Source: Streptomyces violaceoruber
GTDB lineage: Bacteria > Actinomycetota > Actinomycetes > Streptomycetales > Streptomycetaceae
Direction: 5' to 3'
Length of the DNA stretch: 44,794 bases
Assembly: GCA_000720805.1 (NCBI GenBank)
Contig: JODI01000071.1
Location: 1 to 44,794 of the forward strand
The position numbers were made by a program, and so were the translations under genes. The notes under the pieces are model-generated. The model searched no databases, had not been told where the DNA came from, and saw only the letters and a program-made list of their open reading frames with translations. Shown piece after piece: positions 16,178-27,056 of the stretch. Numbering within the stretch: position 1 is the stretch's first letter; the number at the start of each line of letters is the position of its first letter.

Positions 16178-17467
16178 ATGGCACACGAGGCGCGGAACGC
16201 GGAGGAACCCGGAAGACCCACATCCGCCGACCCCCGTACCGACCCTCCCGGCGGTCGGCGATCACTCTGGCGGCAACGGGACTTCGGTGTGTTCTGGGCC
16301 GCGCAGACCCTCTCCGTCCTCGGTGACTCCTTCGCCCTGATCGCCCTGCCCCTGCTGGTCCTCCAGGCCACCGGCTCCCTGGCCCGGATGGGTCTGCTCA
16401 CGGCGGTCGGCGGGGCGGCCTCCGTACTGGCGGCCGTGTTCGCCGGGGCGCTGGTGGACCGGGTCGACCGCCGCCGGCTGTTGATCACCTGCGACCTGGC
16501 GCGCATGGCGCTGTACGGCGTGATCCCGCTGGTGTGGCTGTTCGGACCGCAGGTCTGGCTGCTGTACGTGGTCCTGCCGCTGTGCGAGGCCATCGGCATG
16601 CTGTTCGCCGTCGGCTACGTCACCGTCGTCCGCAGCCTGGTCGGCACCGCCCAACTCACCGAGGCCAACGGACGGTTGAACGCCACCGCCGCCGCGGCCG
16701 GGGTGCTCGGGCCGCTGTGCGCGGGCATCGTGGCCGCCTGGACCGGCCCGGCGGCCGCGGTGGGCGTCGACGCGGCCAGCTTCGGCGTGTCGGCGGCCTG
16801 CATGCTCTGCGTACGGTTCGCCGCGCGCTCCGAGGACGACGACGCCACCACGGCGAAGCGGGCGAACCTGTGGCAGGACCTGCGCGCCGGGATCACCTTC
16901 CTCCACGGCCACCCCGTGCTGCGCTCACTGACCGCCCTGCTGTTCGTCTTCAGCTTCCTCACCCTCGGCCTCAACGACCTGGTCATCTACCACCTCAAGC
17001 ACGACCTCGGCCACGACGACGGCACGGTCGGCACCGTGATGGCCGTCAGTGCGCTCGGCACGATCACCGGCGCCCTGCTGGTGGCCCGTTTCCGTCGCCG
17101 CCTCGGCTTCGGCCCGACGTGGACCGGCGCGGTCGCGGTGAGCGGACTCGCCTTCGCCGGTCTCGGCGGGGCCGAGGAGGTACCCGTCGTCGCCGCCCTC
17201 AGCGCCGCCTTCCTCGCCTGCGTCGCCATCGCGGGCACCTGCTCCATGTCCCTGCGCCAGGAAGTGACCCCGGAACCGCTCCTCGGCCGGGTCACCTCCG
17301 CCTTCTGGACCCTCCAGTACGCCGCGGCCCCCCTCGGCGCGGGCGTCCTGACCTGGGCAGCGGAACACCAGGGCACGGCCCCGGTGGGTCTGGTCGCGGG
17401 CGCCTGCTGCGTCCTGATCGCGGCGGCCGCGTTGTTCACGCCGATACGGCGGTCAGGCGCGCGTTGA
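16178..17467 (+). CDS. MFS transporter (EntS/MFS_3-like exporter)
   Basis: This 429-residue, 12-helix major facilitator protein has a polar N-terminal tail. Family marks are QRDFGVFWAAQTLSVLGDSF at the start of helix 1 and the loop 2-3 motif GALVDRVDRRRLL. This arrangement is typical of the MFS_3 group, which includes the enterobactin exporter EntS and macrolide exporters, so efflux of a small molecule is the likely role. The substrate is unknown. ATG 16178 has GGGGGAGGGG just upstream. It is monocistronic and converges on the ABC-2 operon. Confidence 0.88.
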   Translation: MAHEARNAEEPGRPTSADPRTDPPGGRRSLWRQRDFGVFWAAQTLSVLGDSFALIALPLLVLQATGSLARMGLLTAVGGAASVLAAVFAGALVDRVDRRRLLITCDLARMALYGVIPLVWLFGPQVWLLYVVLPLCEAIGMLFAVGYVTVVRSLVGTAQLTEANGRLNATAAAAGVLGPLCAGIVAAWTGPAAAVGVDAASFGVSAACMLCVRFAARSEDDDATTAKRANLWQDLRAGITFLHGHPVLRSLTALLFVFSFLTLGLNDLVIYHLKHDLGHDDGTVGTVMAVSALGTITGALLVARFRRRLGFGPTWTGAVAVSGLAFAGLGGAEEVPVVAALSAAFLACVAIAGTCSMSLRQEVTPEPLLGRVTSAFWTLQYAAAPLGAGVLTWAAEHQGTAPVGLVAGACCVLIAAAALFTPIRRSGAR

Positions 17468-17547
17468 CCGTCGTACCGGACCCGGGTCATGCCCCCACCG
17501 GTCAGGGCAGCGGCTCCCGGCCCCCGCCACGTCCCGGATCGTGGGCG

Positions 17548-18354
17548 TCACGCGTTCACCCCGGCATAGTGCGCGAGGCTCCGCCGCCACAGCAGCCGGG
17601 ACGCCAGGTACACCAGCACACCCAGCAGCGGGGATGCCGCCGCCAGCCAGTACGGGACGCCCGTGTCGTGGCCGTGGCCGGTGAGGACGGCGGCGGGGAA
17701 GTAGGCGACGAAGGCGAGCGGGAGGGCGTAGGTGAGGAAGCCGCCGACCGCCTTCGGCAGCACGTTGAGCGGGTAACTGCCGAACGTGCCGAGGAGTTCC
17801 TCCAGCCAGCGGGCCCAGTATTCGGCGGCCGGGAAGCGCAGGGAGGCACTGGCCAGCGCCGTGAAGAGGGCCGCCTCCAGGAGCATGCCGCCGATGATCG
17901 CGGCGATCAGGTAGGAGATCCGGACCGCCGTCCAGTCGAGGTGGCTGCGGCTGAGCGCGCCCGCCATCAGGCCCGCCGCGACCGTCAGGTCGCCGATCGC
18001 GTTGGTGGGGAAGTAGGCGAGCTGGACCTGGCGGTGCACCGGCATGGGGCGGGTCAGGTAGACGTCGATCCGCCCCTCCTGGATGTCCCGGCCGATGCCG
18101 AACATGCGCCCCAGGAACAGCACCATCAGTCCGTGCGCGAGCATCCGGGTCGCCGGGATGAGGAGCACCTCGGAGCTGTCCCAGCCGCCCATCCCGGTGA
18201 ACCGGGTCAGCAGGACGGTCGCGAACACGATCACCGACACCTGCCAGATCGCGCCGATCGCGACCATCAGCAGGAACTCGGAGCGGTACTCCAGCTGGGC
18301 ACGGAAGTTGAGACGCGTGACGCGCCACACGATCCGGACGGCATGCATAGGCAT
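17548..18354 (-). CDS. ABC-2 type transporter permease, second subunit
   Basis: This 268-residue membrane protein with about six helices is the last gene of a three-gene ABC exporter operon. It begins in the cytoplasm (RIVWRVTRLNFRAQLEYRSE) and carries the loop DIQEGRIDVYLTRPMPVHRQ, characteristic of the COG3694 group of paired ABC-2 permeases. The start is ATG 18354, whose first base is the last base of the upstream stop codon (TGATG), a sign of translational coupling. The open frame continues upstream through the preceding gene in another reading and is not coding. The substrate is unknown. Confidence 0.88.
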   Translation of the reverse strand: MPMHAVRIVWRVTRLNFRAQLEYRSEFLLMVAIGAIWQVSVIVFATVLLTRFTGMGGWDSSEVLLIPATRMLAHGLMVLFLGRMFGIGRDIQEGRIDVYLTRPMPVHRQVQLAYFPTNAIGDLTVAAGLMAGALSRSHLDWTAVRISYLIAAIIGGMLLEAALFTALASASLRFPAAEYWARWLEELLGTFGSYPLNVLPKAVGGFLTYALPLAFVAYFPAAVLTGHGHDTGVPYWLAAASPLLGVLVYLASRLLWRRSLAHYAGVNA

Positions 18355-19157
18355 CAGCCTCCCTGGGATATGACACGGCGGGCGGCGCGGTGCCAGAGGA
18401 ACCGGGTGAGCAGAGCGAGGATCACGACCCAGGAGGCCTGGATCGCCAGCTGGCCGGCCGCGTCCGACAGCGGGATGCGGCCGATGTAGAGGGACAGCGG
18501 CACGCTCAGCGTCGCCTGGAAGGGCATGAACGCGCTCAGGGTCACGAACCAGTCGGGGAAGAACCACAGCGGCGCGTAGACCCCCGACAGCAGGTTCTGC
18601 GCGAAGACCAGGATCATCACCGCCGCGTTGTTGCGCAGCGCCCAGAAGCACCACTGGTCGGTGACGAGCGTGATGTAGTAGAGGACCCACTGACCGAGCA
18701 GCAGGCTCAGCGCGAACACTCCCGCCACCGCCGCCGACCTGGGCGGCTCGATAACGCCGGCGGCGAGAGCGACCGCGTATCCGCCCACCGCCCACGCGAA
18801 CCCGTACAGCTGCTCCCCGAGGGCCCGGAGGGCGTAGTAGCGCTGGGGCGGCAGCGGGCGCAGGTACCAGTAGACGATCGTGCCGTAGTGCATGTGCTGG
18901 ATGACGGAGTCCCGGCCCGCGTACTGGTCCAACTCCCTGAGGCGGGAGGCGAGTACGGCCAGGACGGCGTACGTGACCGCCTGGTCGCGGGTGAGTCCGG
19001 CGGTGGTGCCGGTGTGCGCGTACAGGCCCGTCCACAGGGACGCCACCAGCACCACCTGCACGGTCAGCCGGAGCAGGACCGCGGTCATCCGGGGCGGGGT
19101 GTGCAGTTCGCCGAGCGGGGTGACGCGGGCGGCCCGCCAGGCGTGGAGCACGGCCAT
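18354..19157 (-). CDS. ABC-2 type transporter permease, first subunit
   Basis: This 267-residue membrane protein with about six helices is the first permease of the exporter operon. DSVIQHMHYGTIVYWYLRPL and PPQRYYALRALGEQLYGF correspond to the cytoplasmic coupling region of the COG4587 family. It would form a heterodimer with the next gene product and work with the ATPase at 19157-20152. Its ATG overlaps the stop of the ATPase gene by one base (TGATG), and its own stop overlaps the next start in the same way, so subunit amounts are probably matched by coupled translation. Confidence 0.88.
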   Translation of the reverse strand: MAVLHAWRAARVTPLGELHTPPRMTAVLLRLTVQVVLVASLWTGLYAHTGTTAGLTRDQAVTYAVLAVLASRLRELDQYAGRDSVIQHMHYGTIVYWYLRPLPPQRYYALRALGEQLYGFAWAVGGYAVALAAGVIEPPRSAAVAGVFALSLLLGQWVLYYITLVTDQWCFWALRNNAAVMILVFAQNLLSGVYAPLWFFPDWFVTLSAFMPFQATLSVPLSLYIGRIPLSDAAGQLAIQASWVVILALLTRFLWHRAARRVISQGG

Positions 19158-20152
19158 CAGGCCGCCCCCGCCTGCACGTAGGCGGCCCGCATCACGTCCT
19201 CGAGGTCGGCCTCGTCGATGGCGATGCCCGTCACCTCGTACCGCTCGATGACCGCCTTCAGCGCCTGGTGGACGGTGGGGGCGTCCGGTCCGTCGGGGCC
19301 GAACACGACCTGCGGCCCGTCCTGCCGCAGCACCGCGATGCCCGGCGGCGGTACGACGTCGGTGTGGGCGTCGGCGAGGGTCGCCCGCACCTGCCAGGTC
19401 GAGCCGAACTTGCGGCGGATCTCGTCGAGGCTGCCGTCCAGGACCAGCCGGCCGTGGTTGATCAGCACGACCCGTTCGGCCAGCCGCTCCACCTCGGTCA
19501 TGTCGTGCGTGGTGAGCAGGACCGTACGGCCGCGCTGCTCGACCTGGTGCCTCAGGAACTCCCGCACCTGCTCCTTCACGACCACGTCCATGCCGATGGT
19601 CGGCTCGTCGAGGAAGACCACCGGAGGGTCGTGCAGCAGGGCCGCCGCGAGGTCGCAGCGCACGCGCTGGCCCAGGGAGAGGTGGCGGACCCGGGTGTCC
19701 CAGAAGGAGGAGAGGTCGAGGATGTCGTCGAACTCCTCGAGGCGGGCGGCGTGTTCGGCCTTCGGCACCTCGTAGATGTCCCTGAGGATCGAGAACGACT
19801 CACGCACCGGCAGGTCCCACCACAGCTGGGTGCGCTGCCCGAACACCGCGCCGATGTTGCGGGCGTTGCGCTCCCGCTCCAGGTACGGCACCACACCCGC
19901 GACCCGCGCCTCGCCGGACGTGGGCGTGAGGATGCCGGTGAGCATCTTGATGGTGGTGGACTTGCCCGCGCCGTTCGGGCCGAGCAGGGCGAGGAGTTCG
20001 CCGGGGGAGACGTCGAAGGTGATGTCGGAGACGGCGTGTTTGGCCACCCGTTCCGGGTTGACCAGGGAGCGGAGCGTGCCCGTGAATCCGGGGCGGCGGA
20101 CGGTGGTGTGGAATGTCCGGGACAGGCCGCGGACCTCGATGCTGGCATTCAA
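19157..20152 (-). CDS. ABC transporter ATP-binding protein (COG4586-like)
   Basis: This 331-residue ATPase energises the two downstream ABC-2 permeases. It has the Walker A GPNGAGKSTTIKML, the signature LSLGQRVRCDLA, Walker B VVFLDEPTIGMD and the switch His in LLTTHDMTE, plus a C-terminal extension of about 90 residues with a DLEDVMRAAY end typical of exporters. The start appears to be TTG at 20152, with GGGAG about 10 bases upstream; no better in-frame start exists nearby. Family members with this three-gene layout are common in actinobacteria, but the exported compound is not known. Confidence 0.92.
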   Translation of the reverse strand: MNASIEVRGLSRTFHTTVRRPGFTGTLRSLVNPERVAKHAVSDITFDVSPGELLALLGPNGAGKSTTIKMLTGILTPTSGEARVAGVVPYLERERNARNIGAVFGQRTQLWWDLPVRESFSILRDIYEVPKAEHAARLEEFDDILDLSSFWDTRVRHLSLGQRVRCDLAAALLHDPPVVFLDEPTIGMDVVVKEQVREFLRHQVEQRGRTVLLTTHDMTEVERLAERVVLINHGRLVLDGSLDEIRRKFGSTWQVRATLADAHTDVVPPPGIAVLRQDGPQVVFGPDGPDAPTVHQALKAVIERYEVTGIAIDEADLEDVMRAAYVQAGAA

Positions 20153-20243
20153 TGGACATCACTCCCGTTGTCGTACACGCGCTGCGGCCGGTCGGCGGGA
20201 GTGCCGACCGGCCGCGGACACCTCACGACGGTTGCAGAATGTC

Positions 20244-23174
<2,931 letters not shown>

Positions 23175-24041
23175 TCAGCCCTTGATGCCCGTCTGCGCGA
23201 TCCCCTGCACCAGCCAGCGCTGGAGGAAGAGGAACACGAACACCAGGGGCAGGATGGAAATGGCCGTGGCCATGAAAATCAGATGGAAGTTGACGGTCTG
23301 GTTGGTCATGAAGGAGGACAGCGCCACCTGCACGGTCCACGAGCTCGGGTCCTGGCCGATGACCAAAGGCCACAGGAAGGCGTTCCAGCCGCTGATGAAG
23401 GTGATCGTGGCGATCGCCGCGAAGAAGTTCAGCGAGTTGGGTACGACGATCCGCCAGTACGCGCCCCAGTAACCGAGCCCGTCCACGCGTGCCGCCTCCT
23501 CCAGCTCCTTCGGGAACCCCAAGAAGTACTGCCGGAACAGGAAGCAGGTGAAACCACTGAACAGGCCCGGAATGATCAGACCCCGGTACGTGTCCACCCA
23601 GCCGAGCGACGAAACCAGCACGAAGCTCGGCACGAAGGTCACGGCCGTCGGCACCATCAGGGTGGCCAGGACCGCGTAGAAGACCTTGTTGGCGTGCTTG
23701 TACGGGATGCGGGCCAGGCCGTAACCGGCGAGGGAGCACACCAGGAGGGTGCCCACGGTCATCAGGACGGCGACGAGCGTCGAGTTCCACAGGGAACGGC
23801 CGAACTGGACCGTCTGGTCGTCGAACAGCTCCGAGACGTTGCTCCACTGGAAGGAGGGGAGGATCTTCCAGTTCTCGCCCGTGATCTCCGGGTCCGTGGA
23901 CAGGGAGTTGCGGACGATCAGGTAGAAGGGCAGCAGGAAGAGCAGGGCGGCGACGCTGACGGCGACATACAGTCCCGCGTTGCCGAGGACGCCGCCGCGC
24001 TTGACGCGCTCCTTGCCCACCTGGGGTGTGGTGGTGGTCAC
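23175..24041 (-). CDS. Carbohydrate ABC transporter permease (MalG type)
   Basis: This 288-residue inner permease of a CUT1 sugar importer has six helices. The EAA loop that docks the ATPase is visible as ELEEAARVDGLGYWGAYWRI, and the C-terminus ends QGIAQTGIKG as in many MalG-type proteins. It starts at GTG 24041, overlapping the preceding stop by four bases (GTGA), with GGGGGAGGAG upstream. No ATPase gene is in the operon, as is normal in Streptomyces, where one shared MsiK-like ATPase serves several sugar importers. Confidence 0.92.
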   Translation of the reverse strand: MTTTTPQVGKERVKRGGVLGNAGLYVAVSVAALLFLLPFYLIVRNSLSTDPEITGENWKILPSFQWSNVSELFDDQTVQFGRSLWNSTLVAVLMTVGTLLVCSLAGYGLARIPYKHANKVFYAVLATLMVPTAVTFVPSFVLVSSLGWVDTYRGLIIPGLFSGFTCFLFRQYFLGFPKELEEAARVDGLGYWGAYWRIVVPNSLNFFAAIATITFISGWNAFLWPLVIGQDPSSWTVQVALSSFMTNQTVNFHLIFMATAISILPLVFVFLFLQRWLVQGIAQTGIKG

Positions 24042-25006
24042 TTGGACTCCTCCCCCCTTCCGAAGCCCATGATCTTGCCCTGGGCCAGGGTGACCAGGCA
24101 GATCAGCAACGACAGGATGACCGCGCCCGCGCTGCCGGCGCCGTAGTCCTGGCTCGTTCCCAGGGCCGTCTTGTACAGCTCCATGAGCGGAGTCTGGGCC
24201 CAGGTCGCCTTGGTCCCGATGATGTTGTAGAACTCGTCGAACGCCTGGTACGCGGCGACGAGCAGCAGCAGGACCACCGCGGTCGAGGTGGCTCGCAGCT
24301 GGGGCAGCGTGATGTGCCGGAAGGTCTGCCAGCCCGGCTTGGCGCCGTCGATGGCGGCGGCCTCGTACAGCTCGCCCGGGATGTTCTGCAGCGCCGCCAG
24401 GAACAGGATCATGTAGAAGCCGGCCTGCAGCCACAGCCGCAGGGACACGATGACCACCCAGTACCAGGGCGGACTGGGATCGGCGAGGTAGGCGATGTTG
24501 TCGACGCCGAACCAGCCGAAGACGGTGTTCGCCAGGCCGAAGCGGACCCCGCTGAAGATGGACATCTTCCAGATCAGCGAGGCGGCGACGTAGGAGACGG
24601 CGGTCGGCAGGAAGAACACCGAGCGGAAGAACGCCCGCATGAACCGCAGCCGGTTCACCAGCAGCGCCAGCCCCAAGGACAGCGCCCAGGTGGTGGGCAC
24701 GATGAACGCGGCGAACGCGGTGAACGTCAGCAGCGAGTCGGGGAAGTTGCTGTTGGTCAGGATCTGCTTGTAGTTGTCGAAGCCGATGAACTTGCTCGGC
24801 GTGACGGTGTAGCGCGCGTCGAAGAAGCTGAGCCAGATGCTCCATCCGATGGGGATGAAGACGAAGATCACCAGGCCGATGAGGAACGGCCCGGTGAAGA
24901 GCCAGAAGTTGAGGGTGGCGTTGCCCCGCAGGCCCCGCCGCGGCCGGGCCTTGGAGGCCTTGACCGGGGCGGGCTGGGCGACACCGCGCGTCGTGGTGGC
25001 AGACAT
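24038..25006 (-). CDS. Carbohydrate ABC transporter permease (MalF type)
   Basis: This 322-residue permease has six helices after a basic cytoplasmic tail. It opens with LNFWLFTGPFLIGLVIFVFI and carries the EAA motif ELYEAAAIDGAKPGWQTFRH. It pairs with the downstream MalG-type protein to form the membrane channel. ATG 25006 was chosen because it gives a normal tail 23 bases after the binding-protein stop; its ribosome site is weak. The frame stays open upstream to 25516 inside the binding-protein gene, which is not coding. Confidence 0.92.
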   Translation of the reverse strand: MSATTTRGVAQPAPVKASKARPRRGLRGNATLNFWLFTGPFLIGLVIFVFIPIGWSIWLSFFDARYTVTPSKFIGFDNYKQILTNSNFPDSLLTFTAFAAFIVPTTWALSLGLALLVNRLRFMRAFFRSVFFLPTAVSYVAASLIWKMSIFSGVRFGLANTVFGWFGVDNIAYLADPSPPWYWVVIVSLRLWLQAGFYMILFLAALQNIPGELYEAAAIDGAKPGWQTFRHITLPQLRATSTAVVLLLLVAAYQAFDEFYNIIGTKATWAQTPLMELYKTALGTSQDYGAGSAGAVILSLLICLVTLAQGKIMGFGRGEESK

Positions 25007-25029
25007 GATGTCGTGGTCCGTCCGCCGGC

Positions 25030-26292
25030 CTATCCGAACAGCTTCTTCAGCTCGACGTTGACCTTCTTGTCGCAGGTGTCGAGCGCGGCCTCCGGGTTTC
25101 CGTTCTTGCGGACGGAGGACGCGATCACGTCGGCGAACGCGGTCTGCATCGTCTGGTCGTAGGCGATGTTGTCGAAGTGGCCGAAGTCGGTGAAGAGCTT
25201 GACGGCCTCGGCGGGCAGGCCCGACTTGAGCTTGGTGGCCTCGTTGGCTATCGACGTGCGCGGCGGGATGTGGAAGCCGTAGGACAGCGCCCAGTCCTCC
25301 TGGTACTTCTTCTGGTCGATCCACAGCCACTTGACGTATTCCTTGGCCGCGTCGACGTTCTTGCCCTTGGCGTTGACGAACATCGACCAGCCGCCGTTGT
25401 AGACCGACTGCTTGCCCGCGGACCCGATCTTCGGGAACGGGAAGATGCCCAGGTCGTCGCCGAGCGCCTTCTGCATGACCGGCATGGACCACATGCCGCC
25501 CCACTGGATGGCACACAGGCCCTGGTCGAGCGAGGACGGGTCCCAGAAGTCGGTCGGGGCGTCGAGGAGTACGTTGCCGCTGGTGAACAGCTGCCGGAGC
25601 TGCTTGAGGCCCTGGACGACCCCGTCCGTGTGGTACGCGATCTGGTTCTTCTCGTCGAGGGTGTTGGCACCGGCCGAGAAGATGATGGCGTTCTGGATCG
25701 CCGTGAAGTCGTTGCCGAGGAAGACGCCCTTGACCTTGCCGGTGGTGAGCTTGGCGGCGGCCTCGAGCAGTTCGTCGAGCGTGGTGGGGACGTCGACCTT
25801 GGCCTTCTCCAGCATCGACTTGCGGTAGTAGAAGAACTGCGGGTCGTCGATCATCCGGACGCCGTAGATCTTCCCGTCGACCGTGTGCGACTTGATGTCG
25901 GCCGGGTTGAAGTCGTCCTTGACCGGGTCGATGATGTCGCTGAGGTCGGCCACCTGGCCGCTCTTGACCATCTGCAGCTGCGGGTGGAACTCGAAGAGGT
26001 CGGGTGCCTGCTTGGTGAGCAGGGACGAGAACAGCTTGGCCTCGAAGTTGTTGCCGGTGATCCAGTTGGTGGTCACGTTGGCCTTGGAGTACGCCTTCGC
26101 GTACCGCTTGATGGCCTGTTCCGTTCCCGCCTCGCCGTACGCGTGGAAGTACTGGACCAGGCCGGAGCCCGAACCACCGCTGCTCCGTCCGGTATTGCTG
26201 CCGCAGGCTGCCAGCCCGCCCGCGGCGGTCAGGCCCAGGGCGGCCCGCAGAACGTTCCGGCGGTCCCAGTTGCTGCTGCTCAATGCCGACAT
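25030..26292 (-). CDS. Sugar ABC transporter substrate-binding lipoprotein
   Basis: This 420-residue solute-binding protein is anchored outside the membrane. Its signal combines a twin Arg (DRRNVLRAALG) with a lipobox LAAC at Cys30. The mature part has the cluster B family fold, with LTKQAPDLFEF, the WDPSSLDQGLCAIQWGGMWS ligand loop, and FVNAKGKNVDAAKEYVKWLW near the hinge. It delivers the sugar to the two permeases. The presence of a GH2 enzyme in the operon suggests galactosides. It is the first gene of the operon; ATG 26292 follows AAGGACG, and a candidate ROK site lies about 100 bases upstream. Confidence 0.93.
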   Translation of the reverse strand: MSALSSSNWDRRNVLRAALGLTAAGGLAACGSNTGRSSGGSGSGLVQYFHAYGEAGTEQAIKRYAKAYSKANVTTNWITGNNFEAKLFSSLLTKQAPDLFEFHPQLQMVKSGQVADLSDIIDPVKDDFNPADIKSHTVDGKIYGVRMIDDPQFFYYRKSMLEKAKVDVPTTLDELLEAAAKLTTGKVKGVFLGNDFTAIQNAIIFSAGANTLDEKNQIAYHTDGVVQGLKQLRQLFTSGNVLLDAPTDFWDPSSLDQGLCAIQWGGMWSMPVMQKALGDDLGIFPFPKIGSAGKQSVYNGGWSMFVNAKGKNVDAAKEYVKWLWIDQKKYQEDWALSYGFHIPPRTSIANEATKLKSGLPAEAVKLFTDFGHFDNIAYDQTMQTAFADVIASSVRKNGNPEAALDTCDKKVNVELKKLFG

Positions 26293-26379
26293 GTGACGTC
26301 CTTGTCTCGAGTTCGGCTGCGGCTCAAGTCGCTCAGCACGAGATGGCTGAAAAGAGTGGTGCGGAGCCGGACGTTAACC

Positions 26380-26408
26380 TTCGGCTAAGGCTTCGGCAAG
26401 GGGTTGGA
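26380..26408. promoter_or_regulatory. Candidate ROK operator before the sugar uptake operon
   Basis: TTCGGCAAGGGGTTGGA at 26392-26408 matches TTCGACAAGGGGTTAGG at 28382-28398 in front of the ROK gene at 14 of 17 positions, including nine identical bases in a row. A weaker copy, TTCGGCTAAGGCTT, starts 12 bases earlier at 26380. The site lies 88-116 bases upstream of the binding-protein start and has the same orientation to its gene as the ROK copy. Confidence 0.55.
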
Positions 26409-26610
26409 CGAAGTCTGCTCGAAGCGTTGTGCGGCGTTCGGGGTGTCGGACGTGATCGCCTGGCGCGGGGCGGGGGATCACCCGGACGGCCCGGATACGG
26501 CTCTTGGTCCCTGGAGATCGGGCACGTGATCGCCGTGGCCCGGCGGCGTGCGCGTCCCGGCGAGGGCGCGTCGCCGGAGGGCGCGGTGATACGCGCGTCG
26601 CGGGAGCCGT

Positions 26611-26840
26611 CGCTGGGGCGACGGTGGCGCGTGTCTGGTGATGGGCTGGCTGCTGGGGCGGCGATGGCGCGTGTCTGGTGATGGGGCTGGCCGCTGGGGC
26701 GGCCGTGGCCATGCCTGGTGATGGGGCTGGCCGCTGGGGCGACGGTGGCACATGTCTGGTGCCGGGGCGCGCTGCCGGGACGACCGTGGCCATGCCTGGT
26801 GACGAGGCGCTCCGCCGGGGCGACGGTGGACCATGACCAC
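26611..26840. repeat. Degenerate 40-bp tandem repeat, about six copies
   Basis: The block CGCTGGGGCGACGGTGGC...TGTCTGGTGATGG recurs with steps of 40, 41, 40, 41 and 40 bases (anchors at 26613, 26653, 26694, 26734, 26775 and 26815). Copies differ by several substitutions. The period is not a multiple of three, which argues against coding. Its origin and role are unknown. Confidence 0.75.
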
Positions 26841-26925
26841 TCACCACGACGAGGGCGCTCGCCGGGGTCATGGCCGCGCACGCGCGGCGGAGACGGCGTG
26901 TCGACGGGGCCGCGGCGCGCCGTAG

Positions 26926-27052
26926 GCGTCACGCGGACGGGGCGTCGCCGGCCGGCATGGAGGAGCCCGCGTCACGCGGACGGAGTGTCGCGGGCGGCAC
27001 GATGGCGCCCGCGTCACGCGAACGGGGCGTCGCCGGGCGGCGCAGAGGCGCC
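26926..27052. repeat. 42-43-bp tandem repeat, three copies
   Basis: GCGTCACGCGGACGGGGCGT and its downstream partner sequence recur at 26926, 26969 and 27011. The third copy ends just before the stop codon of the ROK gene. Its consensus differs from the 40-bp array beside it, so two separate repeat families lie back to back. Confidence 0.7.
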
Positions 27053-27056
27053 GGTG

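Larger units (their letters stand above)
26293..27056. other. Gene-free 764-base interval with the sugar operon promoter and two repeat arrays
   Basis: The first 120 bases should hold the promoter of the sugar-uptake operon, including the ROK-like motif. The rest is taken up by two tandem-repeat arrays with about 40-bp and 42-bp periods. Open frames here are Arg/Pro-rich or Gly-rich products of the repeats and show no family resemblance or ribosome site, so I call no gene. Confidence 0.65.

Noticed and set aside
26333..26932. 199-codon frame through the repeat region
   Set aside because: The His/Arg/Pro-rich product comes from the 40-bp repeats, whose period breaks the reading frame; there is no ribosome site.
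26611..27052. Tandem repeats as a possible CRISPR array
   Set aside because: Whole units repeat with no unique spacers between conserved repeats, and no cas genes are near.
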